Positions 40,453 through 50,036 of a stretch of 64,000 nucleotides of DNA are shown piece after piece (positions within the stretch are counted from its first letter, which is position 1; each line of letters begins with the position of its first letter). The position numbers and the translations under genes are program-made. Below the pieces are notes generated by a model, which saw nothing but the letters and a program-made list of their open reading frames with translations, had not been told where the DNA came from and did not search any database. Source of the DNA: Plasmodiophora brassicae (taxonomy: Eukaryota; Endomyxa; Phytomyxea; Plasmodiophorida; Plasmodiophoridae); NCBI GenBank assembly GCA_039704465.1, contig JASFAU010000015.1:372001-436000 (forward strand), in the 5' to 3' direction.

Positions 40453-42443
40453 TTAGCGCGAGCGCTGCACTTGTCGCTCCAGCATCTGCTTCAGCTGGTC
40501 GTCGTTGCGCAGGATGCTGCCGCGCAGGGCCCGGATCTGGTCGCGACGTTCGCCGATCTCCCGGTTGACCCGGTCGAGCTCGTCGCGAAGCGGTTGCAAT
40601 TGTTCCCCGGTCGCTCTGCGGACGTTGCGTCAGCAAGCGGTGGTCGTACGCCCACCCGACACCGTGATACCTTTGTTCGGCCTGCAGCCTCTGCTGCTGG
40701 ACCTCCTGCTCCTGTTTCCAGCGTTCCAGTTCGCGTTTCATCAGGTCGAGGTCCTCGAACACGAAGTCGATGCACTTGCCGAGCGGGTTCACGCTCTGGC
40801 ACAGTTTCTGGATCTGCTCGCGCACGATATCGATCTGCTGCTGCGAGTAACTCCCGCGCCTGTCCTTGCTGGTTCCACCGATTCGCCCCAGTTTGATACC
40901 GGCCGCTTTGTCCACCGCGGACGCTCCACCTTCCTGCCTGTTGGACGCAACCTTCTCCTGCTCTTTCAGGATGTCTCTGACCAGCTTCCCGTGCTTGCCC
41001 GCATTGCTGGCATCGATCTCACCCACAACGCCCATCCGCTCCCGGACGTCTTCATTGTGATCATCCTCGGCCTCCTCCTCGTCGTCAGCGGAAGCACCTC
41101 CACCTCCCTCCAGAATCACACCTCGTGCTTGACCAGCCGCGTCGTGGTGCTCCTCGGGGCCTTGCACATGCTCGACCACATTCGTTTCCACCCTCGGTGG
41201 AGCCGGTCTTGCAATCTCAGGAACGGCAGGCGTTGGGTCTGCAGCTGTTGTGGCAACAGCAGGAGGCGCCTCCTGCTGCACAGGCTCCCTCGCTGCCCTG
41301 GGCGGCCTCGCGGGTGCAGGCACCGCCCCAGGCCTGCTTGCCGTGCTGGACGACTCCAGCGATCGTCGTCGTGGACGACTAACGATATCAGCCAGATCCT
41401 GCAGGATCTCGTTCGTCTTCGCCGCATCCAGTCCCGATAGCACCTTCTTCACGTTCACCGTCTGAAGAGCAATGCACGTCAATGAACGTGTAACGAACAA
41501 CAGGTTTCGTTCTGAAGATTACCTTGTTCCTGCCGCCATTGGCGGCAGTGAATTCCACGAGTTTCTTGAGGAACGCGGCCCTGGCGGGTGCACCATCGAT
41601 CCGGGCCGACAGCTGCTCCTTGGTGAACACATCGTCGAGCCGGCCGCCGGTCGCGTTGTTTAGCTCGCGCACGATGTCGTGGATGAACCGGAACGGCGGT
41701 CGCGCCAGCAACTCGGGCTTCAGCGCCGGCTTTGTGATGATCGCGCCGAGTTTTACCCGGGTCGCCTCCACGAAAGATGCACTGTCACCACCACCTCCTC
41801 CTCCTCCTCCTCCTGCATCGCTGTCAGGCGTCACCTCTCGCGACAACGTCGGTGCTGATTCCGGTGGTTCCACAGCAGGCATAGAGGACGACGGCTGAGC
41901 TTCAGGTCGAGGAGGAGGTACCGCTTCAGCAGGAGCAGCAGCAGCAGCAGCAGCAGGAGCAGGAGCAGCAGTTGCAGGTGGCGGTGACGGGCTCGGGTCC
42001 AGGTTCACAGGTGGCCCAGACGCTCCGGATTTGAACCTGGCGATCAACGCATCGTTATCGGCGCGCCCGTCTTTAACTTCGGCGGCAATCTTGGCGAACG
42101 TCTGCAGAAACACGTTGGTGTTCTCCGGTTCAAGGCCCGACACGATCTTCGAGGGAGATGCAGCGAGCGGCGTCCCGCTGATCTGGGAGCAACAGTCGAC
42201 CAGGGTCTGCAGGAACCGGATCTTGCCGTCCTTATCGGCGATGTTCGCCGAATCGAGCTGAGCGTCGTCGAAGAGACCTCGCGGGAACCCGGTCGCCTGC
42301 AGCACGGCGGTGACGGTGTCGTGCAGGAAACGGAACGGCGGCTTCGACAGCAGCTTCGTCGTCATCTTCGGCTTCGAGATCAACGACGACACCATTGCCG
42401 CCGTCTGCTCCGTTAGGGCGTCCAGCGCCGACGATGACGCCAT
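40453..42443 (-). CDS. IFT54: Intraflagellar transport protein IFT54 (TRAF3IP1-like) with duplicated N-terminal domain
   Basis: Exons 42443-41523, 41461-40671 and 40615-40453 give 624 aa. The N-terminal IFT54 CH-like domain is clear: LLSKPPFRFLHDTV, then TGFPRGLFDD, DKDGKIRFLQTLVD and KIVSGLEPENTNVFLQ. After an Ala/Pro/Gly-rich linker with nine consecutive Gly, a second copy follows: LLARPPFRFIHDIVRELNNA, LKKLVEFTAANGG and, across intron 1, KVLSGLDAAKTNEILQDLAD. The C-terminal coiled coil is IFT54-like (KHGKLVRDILKEQEK, IQKLCQSVNPLGKCIDFVFE, RDELDRVNREIGER). IFT54 is an IFT-B subunit whose CH domain binds tubulin and microtubules. The last intron must be removed to read the true C-terminus. 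Confidence 0.95.
41785..41975. repeat. Triplet repeats coding Gly and Ala runs in IFT54
   Basis: CCTCCT-type repeats at 41791-41815 encode nine Gly, and CAG-type repeats at 41932-41970 encode an Ala-rich run, on the minus strand. Such triplet runs are prone to length change. Confidence 0.8.
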
Positions 42444-42587
42444 CGCGCGTTGTCTATACCACTGGGACGGGTTGCAAACCGAACCTGAACAACAATCGAC
42501 TCGTCGTCATGTGCATGGCGCGGCCCACACCGGTCAGAATGAACGCGAGTGTATAATTGGATAGGGAAGCTTGACGGGACGTCGACA

Positions 42588-45500
42588 TTACAGGGTCAGG
42601 TCCGACTCGACCATGTCGGAGACAGGTTGCGGTGAAGAGACGGCCGTCCAGCCGTCCGCCTGGAACAGTCGGACAGTGTACCGGTTCACCTTCATCTCAG
42701 CAAAGTCATCGCGAGACAGCCAGACGGCGAGTTCCTTGAGCGCCGAGTCGAAATGGACGACGGTGAAGGCGTGCACGCGGCTGCTGGTGGACGTCACGAG
42801 GTCACGATCGACTGGCTCCCCGGTGAACATGCGAAGGAAACTAGGGACCGACGAGGATCGTTTCGAGGACGACGGTGGTTCGAACAGGACACCCATGACC
42901 GGTGACGTCGGACATCCTCCCGATGCTTCGGGGCAATCGATGTACTCGATGTCGCGCAGGACGTACCGGTGGATGTTGGCGAGCTCCGGCAAGGGGTAAT
43001 TGACGGCCAGACGAAGGACAGGCTGCCACAGGGTCGCTAGCGCACGAAGTTCCTTCAGGAAACAATCCAGGACGACTCGAGCAGGTTTTGCATTTGAAGC
43101 ACGGTACGGGTTCGGGGATTGCAACGGTGGCTGGGCCATTGCAGAGAATCGATTCTCGAGCAGACGCGTCAGAATCGTCGCAATCCAGTGCCGCGGGTAC
43201 CCGATTGCAATCAGGCGCTCGAACGTACGGAACACGTACGACAGGTTCATGGGGTAATTCTCCCGCATTGGGGTCCGAGCGTCTCGCTCGGGAGGAACAG
43301 CAATCATCAGAACCAGACGAACGACCCATTCGAAGAGCTCGTCCTGCGATGCCAGGTCGCCCACGTCATACGGTAGCGGAGACTTGCCGACATGTCCCCA
43401 GCGTGGGTCGAACTTCCACAACGACCCGCTCTGTAGCTTCATCCCGATGTACCGCTCACAGTCCTGAATCGACGGGATCGCCGCAGCACTGTAAACGCAT
43501 TCGCCATAGTCCCTGAACAGGCCCGTGTTCAGGAGGACGGTACAGTTGATGAACGAGTTCGCCGTGCGTTTCAGCAACGGGGCCGTCTCGACGAACACAG
43601 GAAGAATGCCGGTGTAATCGGGAACGTTACTTACGAAGATCCGGTCGAACGCAACAGGCAGACCCAGCGATCTTCGCGACTCGCTTTCGATGGCGATCGT
43701 CCCATACGCGTGGTTCATATCGCCAGGAAGAAATTCGTAGACGATGCAGTTTCGGGAGCCCAGCTGGCGAACGCTGGACGCGGCCATGGCGAAGAATTTG
43801 GCTGACCAGTCGAACAGCGACTCGGGTTTCTCGGGCGATTTCATCCAGGCGACATTGTACAGTTGAGCTACAATAGCAACAGGATCGTGATCGAACCGGC
43901 AGCGGCCAGCGAGCTCGAGGAATTCACGAGATACTAACGTGACGTTCGGCTTCCATGTGCGGTAGATGTGCTGGCGAACACTATTCAACAGTTTGCCGGC
44001 CCGGTCGGGATTGTGTTGCTTCATAGCCTTGATCGCCGCAGCGACAACCGGATCACGTTGAGCGAGGAGCGTCGGCGGCCATAATGATTTCGTCTCGCGT
44101 ATGAAAGCCGACTCCAGTGCACAGCCGTCCAGGGCAGCCACAGACGTGTTGGCAAACTTATCAACCATTTGTTGGACAAGAGCGCCCTTGTCGATACCGC
44201 CTCCGAACTGAGCCAGCATGTCGGGCGTCATAAGCTGTTCGACCTGCTGCGTCAGGAAACGCTTCTGCAGCTCCATAGAGGCGTTCATCTGGTTTTGCAC
44301 GTCTTGGTTGCACAGCCCCATCATAACAGGATCGAAATCAGCCATCGTCCAGTTCTGACTCATGCACATCTCTTTCGTGGTCAACACGAACGAGTCGCTC
44401 CTCCAGAATCGCAGCGTTTCTTTTACACTGTCCCAGCATTCAGATGAAATCCTAACGAATGGCAGCACGTCCTGCGGCGACGACAGAGACAGTAGACGAT
44501 CGATTATGGCCATCAAACGATCGTACAGATAGGGCGGCAAGGTGACGGAAACGTACACGTTGTGGATCAGAGCAGCAAGCTCGACAGCATCAGGCACAGC
44601 TGTTGCCTGTTCGATAGTGTATGCGCCCAGCTCCCACAGTGCATACAGCATGATCAGGTTCCTGGCGAATGTCGGAATGGCGATGTCGTTCAGAACGACA
44701 CTGACGCGCAATTCGCTCCAAATCGGGTGATCGCTGGCGGGCCATTCGCCATCACGTGTCATGGCTTTCATCTGACGTTGCACGTCCATCAGCGTGGTGA
44801 AGACGTGGCGTGCGTCGCCGACGCCACCGAAGAAGAATGAAAGGTTCCCGAGTTGTGACGCGTCCATCTTTGATAACCACATTGCAGAGCGAGTGTCCTC
44901 ACGTGGAGGGACACTCTGGCGAAGGCGTAGCCCGTTCGGATCGTCATTACCCACGGGTGTGCCATCGGAGAACGCTCCCGACATGGCACTGGTTGCATCA
45001 TCATGACCGACAGGATAGAATTCGTACACATTCGTGATCCGGTGCGGACGGTACCGAGGCAATCCATTCAGTAGGCGACGATGGTTGTCGATGCGCGCCG
45101 ATTCGGCAAACGATTCATCTTGTGCTTGACGACGAGCGAGTTCCAGCGCTGAGGAACGGAGATCGAGAACTTCTTTCTGTACCGCTTCCGTCGACAACAA
45201 TACAGACAGTTCAGATAGGCATTCACTAAAGTTGCCTTTGAAATACAGCGCCTTGGCGATGCGCAAACGATTTTTGTCGCAGAGCTTGGCATCTTCGTCG
45301 CGACCGGATGGCATCGCGCCACGAATAATGTCGAGCGCGCGACGCGTCTCTTCGATACAGTCATCATAGCGACCCATTTCAAAGTAGCACGCAGCCAGGT
45401 TCGACCTGTAGACGCCGTTGCCCGGCGACAGATCGATCGCGCCGCGGTATGCACGAACGGCGTCGCCGAACCGTTTCTCCCTGTAGTGGACGTTGCCCAG

Positions 45501-45596
45501 CGCCTTCAGATCATCCGCCGACATCTTCGGCTTCGCGACGTCGCCCGGTCGCACACGGCCCGCGTCTGCACATTGACGCGACGGAACACCCGACAT
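42588..45596 (-). CDS. TPR-DUF4470 protein, copy 1
   Basis: A single open frame. I start at 45596 (MSGVPSRQ) because the neighbouring paralogue begins MSGQAAVGG at the same distance from the TPRs; the frame is open up to 45809 but that part has no counterpart. This gives about 1002 aa. TPR repeats come first (DDLKALGNVHYREKRFGDAV, SNLAACYFEMGRYDDCIE). A DUF4470-like domain follows near residues 240-330: FFFGGVGDARHVFTTLMDVQ and SVVLNDIAIPTFARNLIMLY. The long C-terminal part (LSYVFRTFERLIAIGYPRHW, VLRLAVNYPLPELANIHRYV) is shared by both copies. DUF4470 also starts the dynein-assembly factor DNAAF3, so a chaperone-like role in axonemal dynein assembly is possible, not shown. Confidence 0.7.
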   Translation of the reverse strand: MSGVPSRQCADAGRVRPGDVAKPKMSADDLKALGNVHYREKRFGDAVRAYRGAIDLSPGNGVYRSNLAACYFEMGRYDDCIEETRRALDIIRGAMPSGRDEDAKLCDKNRLRIAKALYFKGNFSECLSELSVLLSTEAVQKEVLDLRSSALELARRQAQDESFAESARIDNHRRLLNGLPRYRPHRITNVYEFYPVGHDDATSAMSGAFSDGTPVGNDDPNGLRLRQSVPPREDTRSAMWLSKMDASQLGNLSFFFGGVGDARHVFTTLMDVQRQMKAMTRDGEWPASDHPIWSELRVSVVLNDIAIPTFARNLIMLYALWELGAYTIEQATAVPDAVELAALIHNVYVSVTLPPYLYDRLMAIIDRLLSLSSPQDVLPFVRISSECWDSVKETLRFWRSDSFVLTTKEMCMSQNWTMADFDPVMMGLCNQDVQNQMNASMELQKRFLTQQVEQLMTPDMLAQFGGGIDKGALVQQMVDKFANTSVAALDGCALESAFIRETKSLWPPTLLAQRDPVVAAAIKAMKQHNPDRAGKLLNSVRQHIYRTWKPNVTLVSREFLELAGRCRFDHDPVAIVAQLYNVAWMKSPEKPESLFDWSAKFFAMAASSVRQLGSRNCIVYEFLPGDMNHAYGTIAIESESRRSLGLPVAFDRIFVSNVPDYTGILPVFVETAPLLKRTANSFINCTVLLNTGLFRDYGECVYSAAAIPSIQDCERYIGMKLQSGSLWKFDPRWGHVGKSPLPYDVGDLASQDELFEWVVRLVLMIAVPPERDARTPMRENYPMNLSYVFRTFERLIAIGYPRHWIATILTRLLENRFSAMAQPPLQSPNPYRASNAKPARVVLDCFLKELRALATLWQPVLRLAVNYPLPELANIHRYVLRDIEYIDCPEASGGCPTSPVMGVLFEPPSSSKRSSSVPSFLRMFTGEPVDRDLVTSTSSRVHAFTVVHFDSALKELAVWLSRDDFAEMKVNRYTVRLFQADGWTAVSSPQPVSDMVESDLTL

Positions 45597-45860
45597 GACC
45601 GACTGAGCCGACAAGCCCCGACGACGCTCCGTCAATTCCGCGTATGAGCTGCAGCTGTGACTTGTCATGTCCGGGAATTCAGCAGTCACGCGGTGCGAGG
45701 ATCCATTCAGCCACTGTTTTTTTTTTACGGGCGCCACCGCGACGAGCGCCATTTCTGTCACGGAAGAACGTGCGACGACGCGGACGGTTGAGAGTGACGA
45801 GGGAAACAAACGCTGTATAGAAACAGTTGTGGGTGGTGGTGAGGCGGTTGGAGCTGGGAT

Positions 45861-48827
45861 TTAGAAGGGGGCAGACTCGACCATGTCGGCGACAGGTTGG
45901 GGTGACGATACGGCCGTCCAGCAGTCGGTCTGGAACAGGCGGACAGTGTACCGGTGTGCTTTCATCTCAGCCAAGTCGTCCCGGGATAGCCAAACAGCGA
46001 ATTCGTTGGCGTCGGAGTCAAACTGAAGCGCGGAGACGACGTGAACGCGGCTGCTCGCGGATGTCAAGAGTTCCCGAGCGATCGGCTCTACAACGAACAT
46101 ACGACGGGATGCGATGCTGGATGAGGATCGCTGTGAGGACGAGGGTGGCTCGAATAGGACTCCCATGATAGATGCGGTCGGGCATCCGCCAGAACGTTTG
46201 GGGGAGTCGATGTACTGGACATCGCGCAGCACGAATCGTCGAATGTCGGCGAGCGCCGGCAACGGGTGCTTGACAGCCAGACGAAGGACAGGCTGCCACA
46301 GAGCTGCCAGAGCACGTATTTCCATCTGAAAACAATCCATGGCAATTCGTGCCGGTTTTCCATTCTTCCGGTTCGTCGAGCATGACAGAGGTTGCGTATC
46401 AGTGTCAACACGGTTCTCGAGCAAACGTGTCAGGTTCGAGGCTATCCAATGCCGGGGATACCCGATCGCAATCAGACGTTCGAACGTGCGGAACACATAG
46501 GACAGGTTCAGAGGGTAGTGTTCTCGTACGGCCAAGCCGGAATCTCGTTTCGGGGGAACAGCGATCATCAAGACCAATCGAACAATCCACTCGAAGAGCT
46601 CCTCCTGTGTTGCCAGGTCGTCCAGATCATATGGGAGCAGCGGCTTCCCGCCCGCATGTCCCCAGCGCGGATCAAATCCCATTAGAGAACCGCTCTGCAG
46701 TGCGACCCCCAGGTACCGCTCACAGTCTCGAAGCGATGGGATAGCGGTGGCACTGCAGGCATACTCGCCATATTCATGGAACATGCACGAGGCGACCATA
46801 ACACCGCAGTTGATGTACGAATTGGGCGTGCGCTTCAGCAACGGAGCGGTATCAATGAACACCGGAAGTAGCCCGGCGTAATCGGGAACGTTGCTGAGGA
46901 AGATTCGGTCGAATGCCACCGGTAGGCCCTTGGAGCGTCGCGACTCGCTTTCCGTCGCAACCATACCGAAAGCCTGGTTCATGTCACCGGGCAGGATCTC
47001 GTACACGAGGCAGTTGTGGGTGCCCAACTGGCGAACGCTGGACGCGACCGTGGCGAAGAAATGCGCCGACCACTCGAAGAGAGACTCGGGGTTCTTTGGC
47101 GATTTCATCCAGACGACATTGAAAAGGTTGGCGACAATGGTAATAGGGTCGTGATCGAACATGCAACGGCCCGCGTGTTCGTTCCATTCGCGGGACACCA
47201 ACGTGACGTTTGGCTTCCATGATCGGTAGATGTGTTGCCGGACGTTCTCCAGCAGCTCTTTCATCTGACCGGGACGGTGATCCTTCATTGCTGCGATCAC
47301 ATCACCGACGACATGGTCCTGTTCAGCTAGAACTGCCGGCGGCCACAGCCCCTTGGTCAAGGATATGAAGGTTGATTCCGGGATACATCCGGCCAGTGCA
47401 GCGCCAGGCGTGGCAGCAAGCGAAGCCGCAATTTGCTTGACAAAGGAGTCCTTCTCGACGATGGTCCCAAACTTAGCCAGCATGTCGGGCGATAGAATCG
47501 GCTCAAATTGGTCCACCAGTGTGCGTTTGTGCTGTTCAACGAACGCGTTCATCTTGTCTGGGACACTCATCAGGTCACCAACGGCGGCCATCGGCGTGAA
47601 ACTGTGGGCCATATCTTCGGTGGACACGACGAAAGGGTCAGCCCTCCAGAACCGTAATGTTTCCTTGACCTCGTTCCAACATTCGGTTGACATCCTCACG
47701 AATGGCAGGACCTCTTGTGGCGACGACGTCAAGGATATCAGGCGGTCGATGACTGTCATAAGGCGGTCATGCAGGTAGGGCGGCATGGTGACACTCAGGT
47801 ACACGAAATGGATCAGAGCGGCCAGCTCGACGGCGTCTAGCAAGGATTGCGCCTGTTCGATTGTGAAGGCGCCCAACTCCCATAACGCGTACAAAATGAT
47901 CAGGTTCCTGGCAAGTACTGGAATGGCGATGTCGTTCAGGACGACACCGACGCGCAATTCGCTCCAAATAGGGTGATCGCTGGCGGGCCATTCGCCATCA
48001 CGGGTCATGGCTTTCATCTGACGTTGCACGTCCATCAGCGTGGTGAAGACGTGCCGTGCGTCGCCGACGCCACCGAAGAAGAACGAAAGGTCCCCGAGTT
48101 GTTGCGCGTCCATCTTTGATAACCACATTGCAGAGCGAGTGTCCTCACTTGGAGGGACACTCTGGCGAAGGCGTAGCCCGTTCGGGTCGTCACCACCCAC
48201 GGATGTGCCATCGGAGAACGCTCCCGACATGGCACTGGTTGCCTCGTCATGACCGACGGGATAGAATTCATACACATTCGTGATCCGGGGCGGACGGTAC
48301 CTGGGAAAACGATTCAACAGACGACGATGATCGTCAACGTGAGGTCCATCCGCCAGATGACGCGCAAGTTCAATAGCGGATGAATACAGGTCACGAACGA
48401 CGTCCCCGTTGGTCGCCGTGGGGCTCGCTACCAATGGAGATAATTCCGCTACACATTCGTTGAACTTGCCGTTGAAACACAAGGCCTTCGCGACACGCAA
48501 CCGGTTCTTAGCGCGCAAGTCGGTCAGCTTGGTGCCACTTTCAGGTTGGGAAGCGGTCGCCTGTTGGGTAAGATCGAGCACGCGACGCGATTCGTCGATA
48601 CAGTCGTCGTACCGGCCCATTTCAAAATAGCATGCAGCCAGGTTCGATCGATAAACAGCGTTATCTGGAGAGAGATCGATGGCGGCCCGGTATGCTCGAA
48701 CCGCATCGCTGAACCGCTTCTCGCGGTAGCTAGCGTTGCCCTGCGCCTTCAGGTCGTCCGCCGGCACGTCCGACCCACCAGGCTGCGACCCCGATGGCAA
48801 CCCTCCCACGGCTGCTTGGCCCGACAT
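45861..48827 (-). CDS. TPR-DUF4470 protein, copy 2 (tandem paralogue)
   Basis: 988 aa, same domain order and direction as the preceding entry and about two-thirds identical by eye. TPR: DDLKAQGNASYREKRFSDAV, SNLAACYFEMGRYDDCID. DUF4470-like block almost unchanged (FFFGGVGDARHVFTTLMDVQ, GVVLNDIAIPVLARNLIILY). The most diverged parts are the region around residues 400-480 and short linkers. The 264-bp space between the copies probably holds the promoter of copy 1. Both being intronless in an intron-rich genome hints at an ancestral retrocopy followed by tandem duplication; this is inference. Confidence 0.7.
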   Translation of the reverse strand: MSGQAAVGGLPSGSQPGGSDVPADDLKAQGNASYREKRFSDAVRAYRAAIDLSPDNAVYRSNLAACYFEMGRYDDCIDESRRVLDLTQQATASQPESGTKLTDLRAKNRLRVAKALCFNGKFNECVAELSPLVASPTATNGDVVRDLYSSAIELARHLADGPHVDDHRRLLNRFPRYRPPRITNVYEFYPVGHDEATSAMSGAFSDGTSVGGDDPNGLRLRQSVPPSEDTRSAMWLSKMDAQQLGDLSFFFGGVGDARHVFTTLMDVQRQMKAMTRDGEWPASDHPIWSELRVGVVLNDIAIPVLARNLIILYALWELGAFTIEQAQSLLDAVELAALIHFVYLSVTMPPYLHDRLMTVIDRLISLTSSPQEVLPFVRMSTECWNEVKETLRFWRADPFVVSTEDMAHSFTPMAAVGDLMSVPDKMNAFVEQHKRTLVDQFEPILSPDMLAKFGTIVEKDSFVKQIAASLAATPGAALAGCIPESTFISLTKGLWPPAVLAEQDHVVGDVIAAMKDHRPGQMKELLENVRQHIYRSWKPNVTLVSREWNEHAGRCMFDHDPITIVANLFNVVWMKSPKNPESLFEWSAHFFATVASSVRQLGTHNCLVYEILPGDMNQAFGMVATESESRRSKGLPVAFDRIFLSNVPDYAGLLPVFIDTAPLLKRTPNSYINCGVMVASCMFHEYGEYACSATAIPSLRDCERYLGVALQSGSLMGFDPRWGHAGGKPLLPYDLDDLATQEELFEWIVRLVLMIAVPPKRDSGLAVREHYPLNLSYVFRTFERLIAIGYPRHWIASNLTRLLENRVDTDTQPLSCSTNRKNGKPARIAMDCFQMEIRALAALWQPVLRLAVKHPLPALADIRRFVLRDVQYIDSPKRSGGCPTASIMGVLFEPPSSSQRSSSSIASRRMFVVEPIARELLTSASSRVHVVSALQFDSDANEFAVWLSRDDLAEMKAHRYTVRLFQTDCWTAVSSPQPVADMVESAPF

Positions 48828-49118
48828 GCGTCGACGCCCGACGACAAACGGTTGCTCACCAAGCAGCGTTAGTGTTAGTAGCGAACGCCGAACGCGCGTG
48901 ACTGTTTTTCAGGTAGCACGCAGTTGAGGGATTTGACCATCGCCTGCTCTTCACGGTCCCCATGATGCAGTCCAAGCGTTTGGAAGATTGGCGAAGTTGT
49001 TGTGCGGTAAAGTGACTGATCATACGAGCCGCTCACTTTGCACGGCTTGTGACAACAAGTGCTTCAGGTGATACAATGGTGGCCCAAAGAACACGGATAA
49101 AGTAGAGCAAAAGTTGCT

Positions 49119-49565
49119 GTGATGATGTACGTAGATGACGCCAAAGAAGACGATGCAGGGCACGCTGTCAACGACACCGGGTTAGGTCAAGGGGATGGAG
49201 ACGATCTGGTCAACGTCGTTGAGCCGGAGACCGACTCTGAGTGCTCTGAGGCGCCGTACCCGGCCCAGCCAGTCGAGCGTGATGAACCCGATTCGACGAC
49301 GATGATTGCCACGACACTGGCGTTTACCACCAGAGCACCGCACGAAGCCGTGGCGCCCCATGTTGCTATCCTACATGAGTTGGTGTACGTTGTCGTCAGC
49401 TCGCGATCTGTTTACAACAACCCTGTTCGGTCGGAGGACCACTGTGGCAGAGCTGTGGCAAAAGCTCGATCCGACCCGAAAGCGAAGCCGCTCAACATCA
49501 TTGACGACGATGGTCCTGATCGCACGCTCCAGTTTCGGAAGGTTCTTCTTCATGTCCGCCTGTAG
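49119..49565 (+). CDS. Hypothetical acidic protein, weak support
   Basis: An open frame of 148 codons in the 1.2-kb space between the TPR-DUF4470 start and ECM29. The first 60 residues are strongly acidic (DDAKEDDAGHAVNDTG, VEPETDSECSEA). An overlapping frame (49306-49737) has a hydrophobic stretch (FFFMSACSIICQFAVLALGT), so a spliced acidic plus membrane protein is possible, but I could not find a consistent intron. No family recognised. The rest of 48828-50036 holds no supported gene. Confidence 0.25.
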   Translation: MMMYVDDAKEDDAGHAVNDTGLGQGDGDDLVNVVEPETDSECSEAPYPAQPVERDEPDSTTMIATTLAFTTRAPHEAVAPHVAILHELVYVVVSSRSVYNNPVRSEDHCGRAVAKARSDPKAKPLNIIDDDGPDRTLQFRKVLLHVRL

Positions 49566-50036
49566 TATTATATGTCAGTTCGCCGTCTTAGCGCTAGGAA
49601 CACTTACGGGCAGACCACGCGAGGTTGGCGTCCACATCGCAATTTGCAGTAAGATTTTCAGAGTGCCTTCGGCCACAGGGTGCGCGCCATGGGGTTGCCA
49701 GTGCCATTCTCCAAGGACTCTATCTTGGGACTCTTGAAGACGTGCAGCCGAACACCCACTAATTGAGCACTACATACGTCCTGACACGCGACCTGGCTCT
49801 TTTATTACTGGTGGTTGCATTCGTCAACTTCGCCTGCTGCACGCACACGTGCGATGCTGAGGCTCGCTAGTCGCGACCAATGCCATGGGGTCGCAAAATT
49901 CAGGATCATAGCCGGTCGACGTTCCGTGGCGTTCAACGATGTCATCGTCGTCGGCGCCGGGATCGGAGTTCGATGTACTGGAGCGCGCCTTGTATGTTTG
50001 CTGTGCGTTAGTGGCGAGGCGAGTTGTGACGCGCGA

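Noticed and set aside
40409..41500. C-terminus of the second IFT54 frame read through to 40409
   Set aside because: The conserved IFT54 tail appears only after removing 40616-40670; read-through gives a non-conserved Arg/Pro-rich end.
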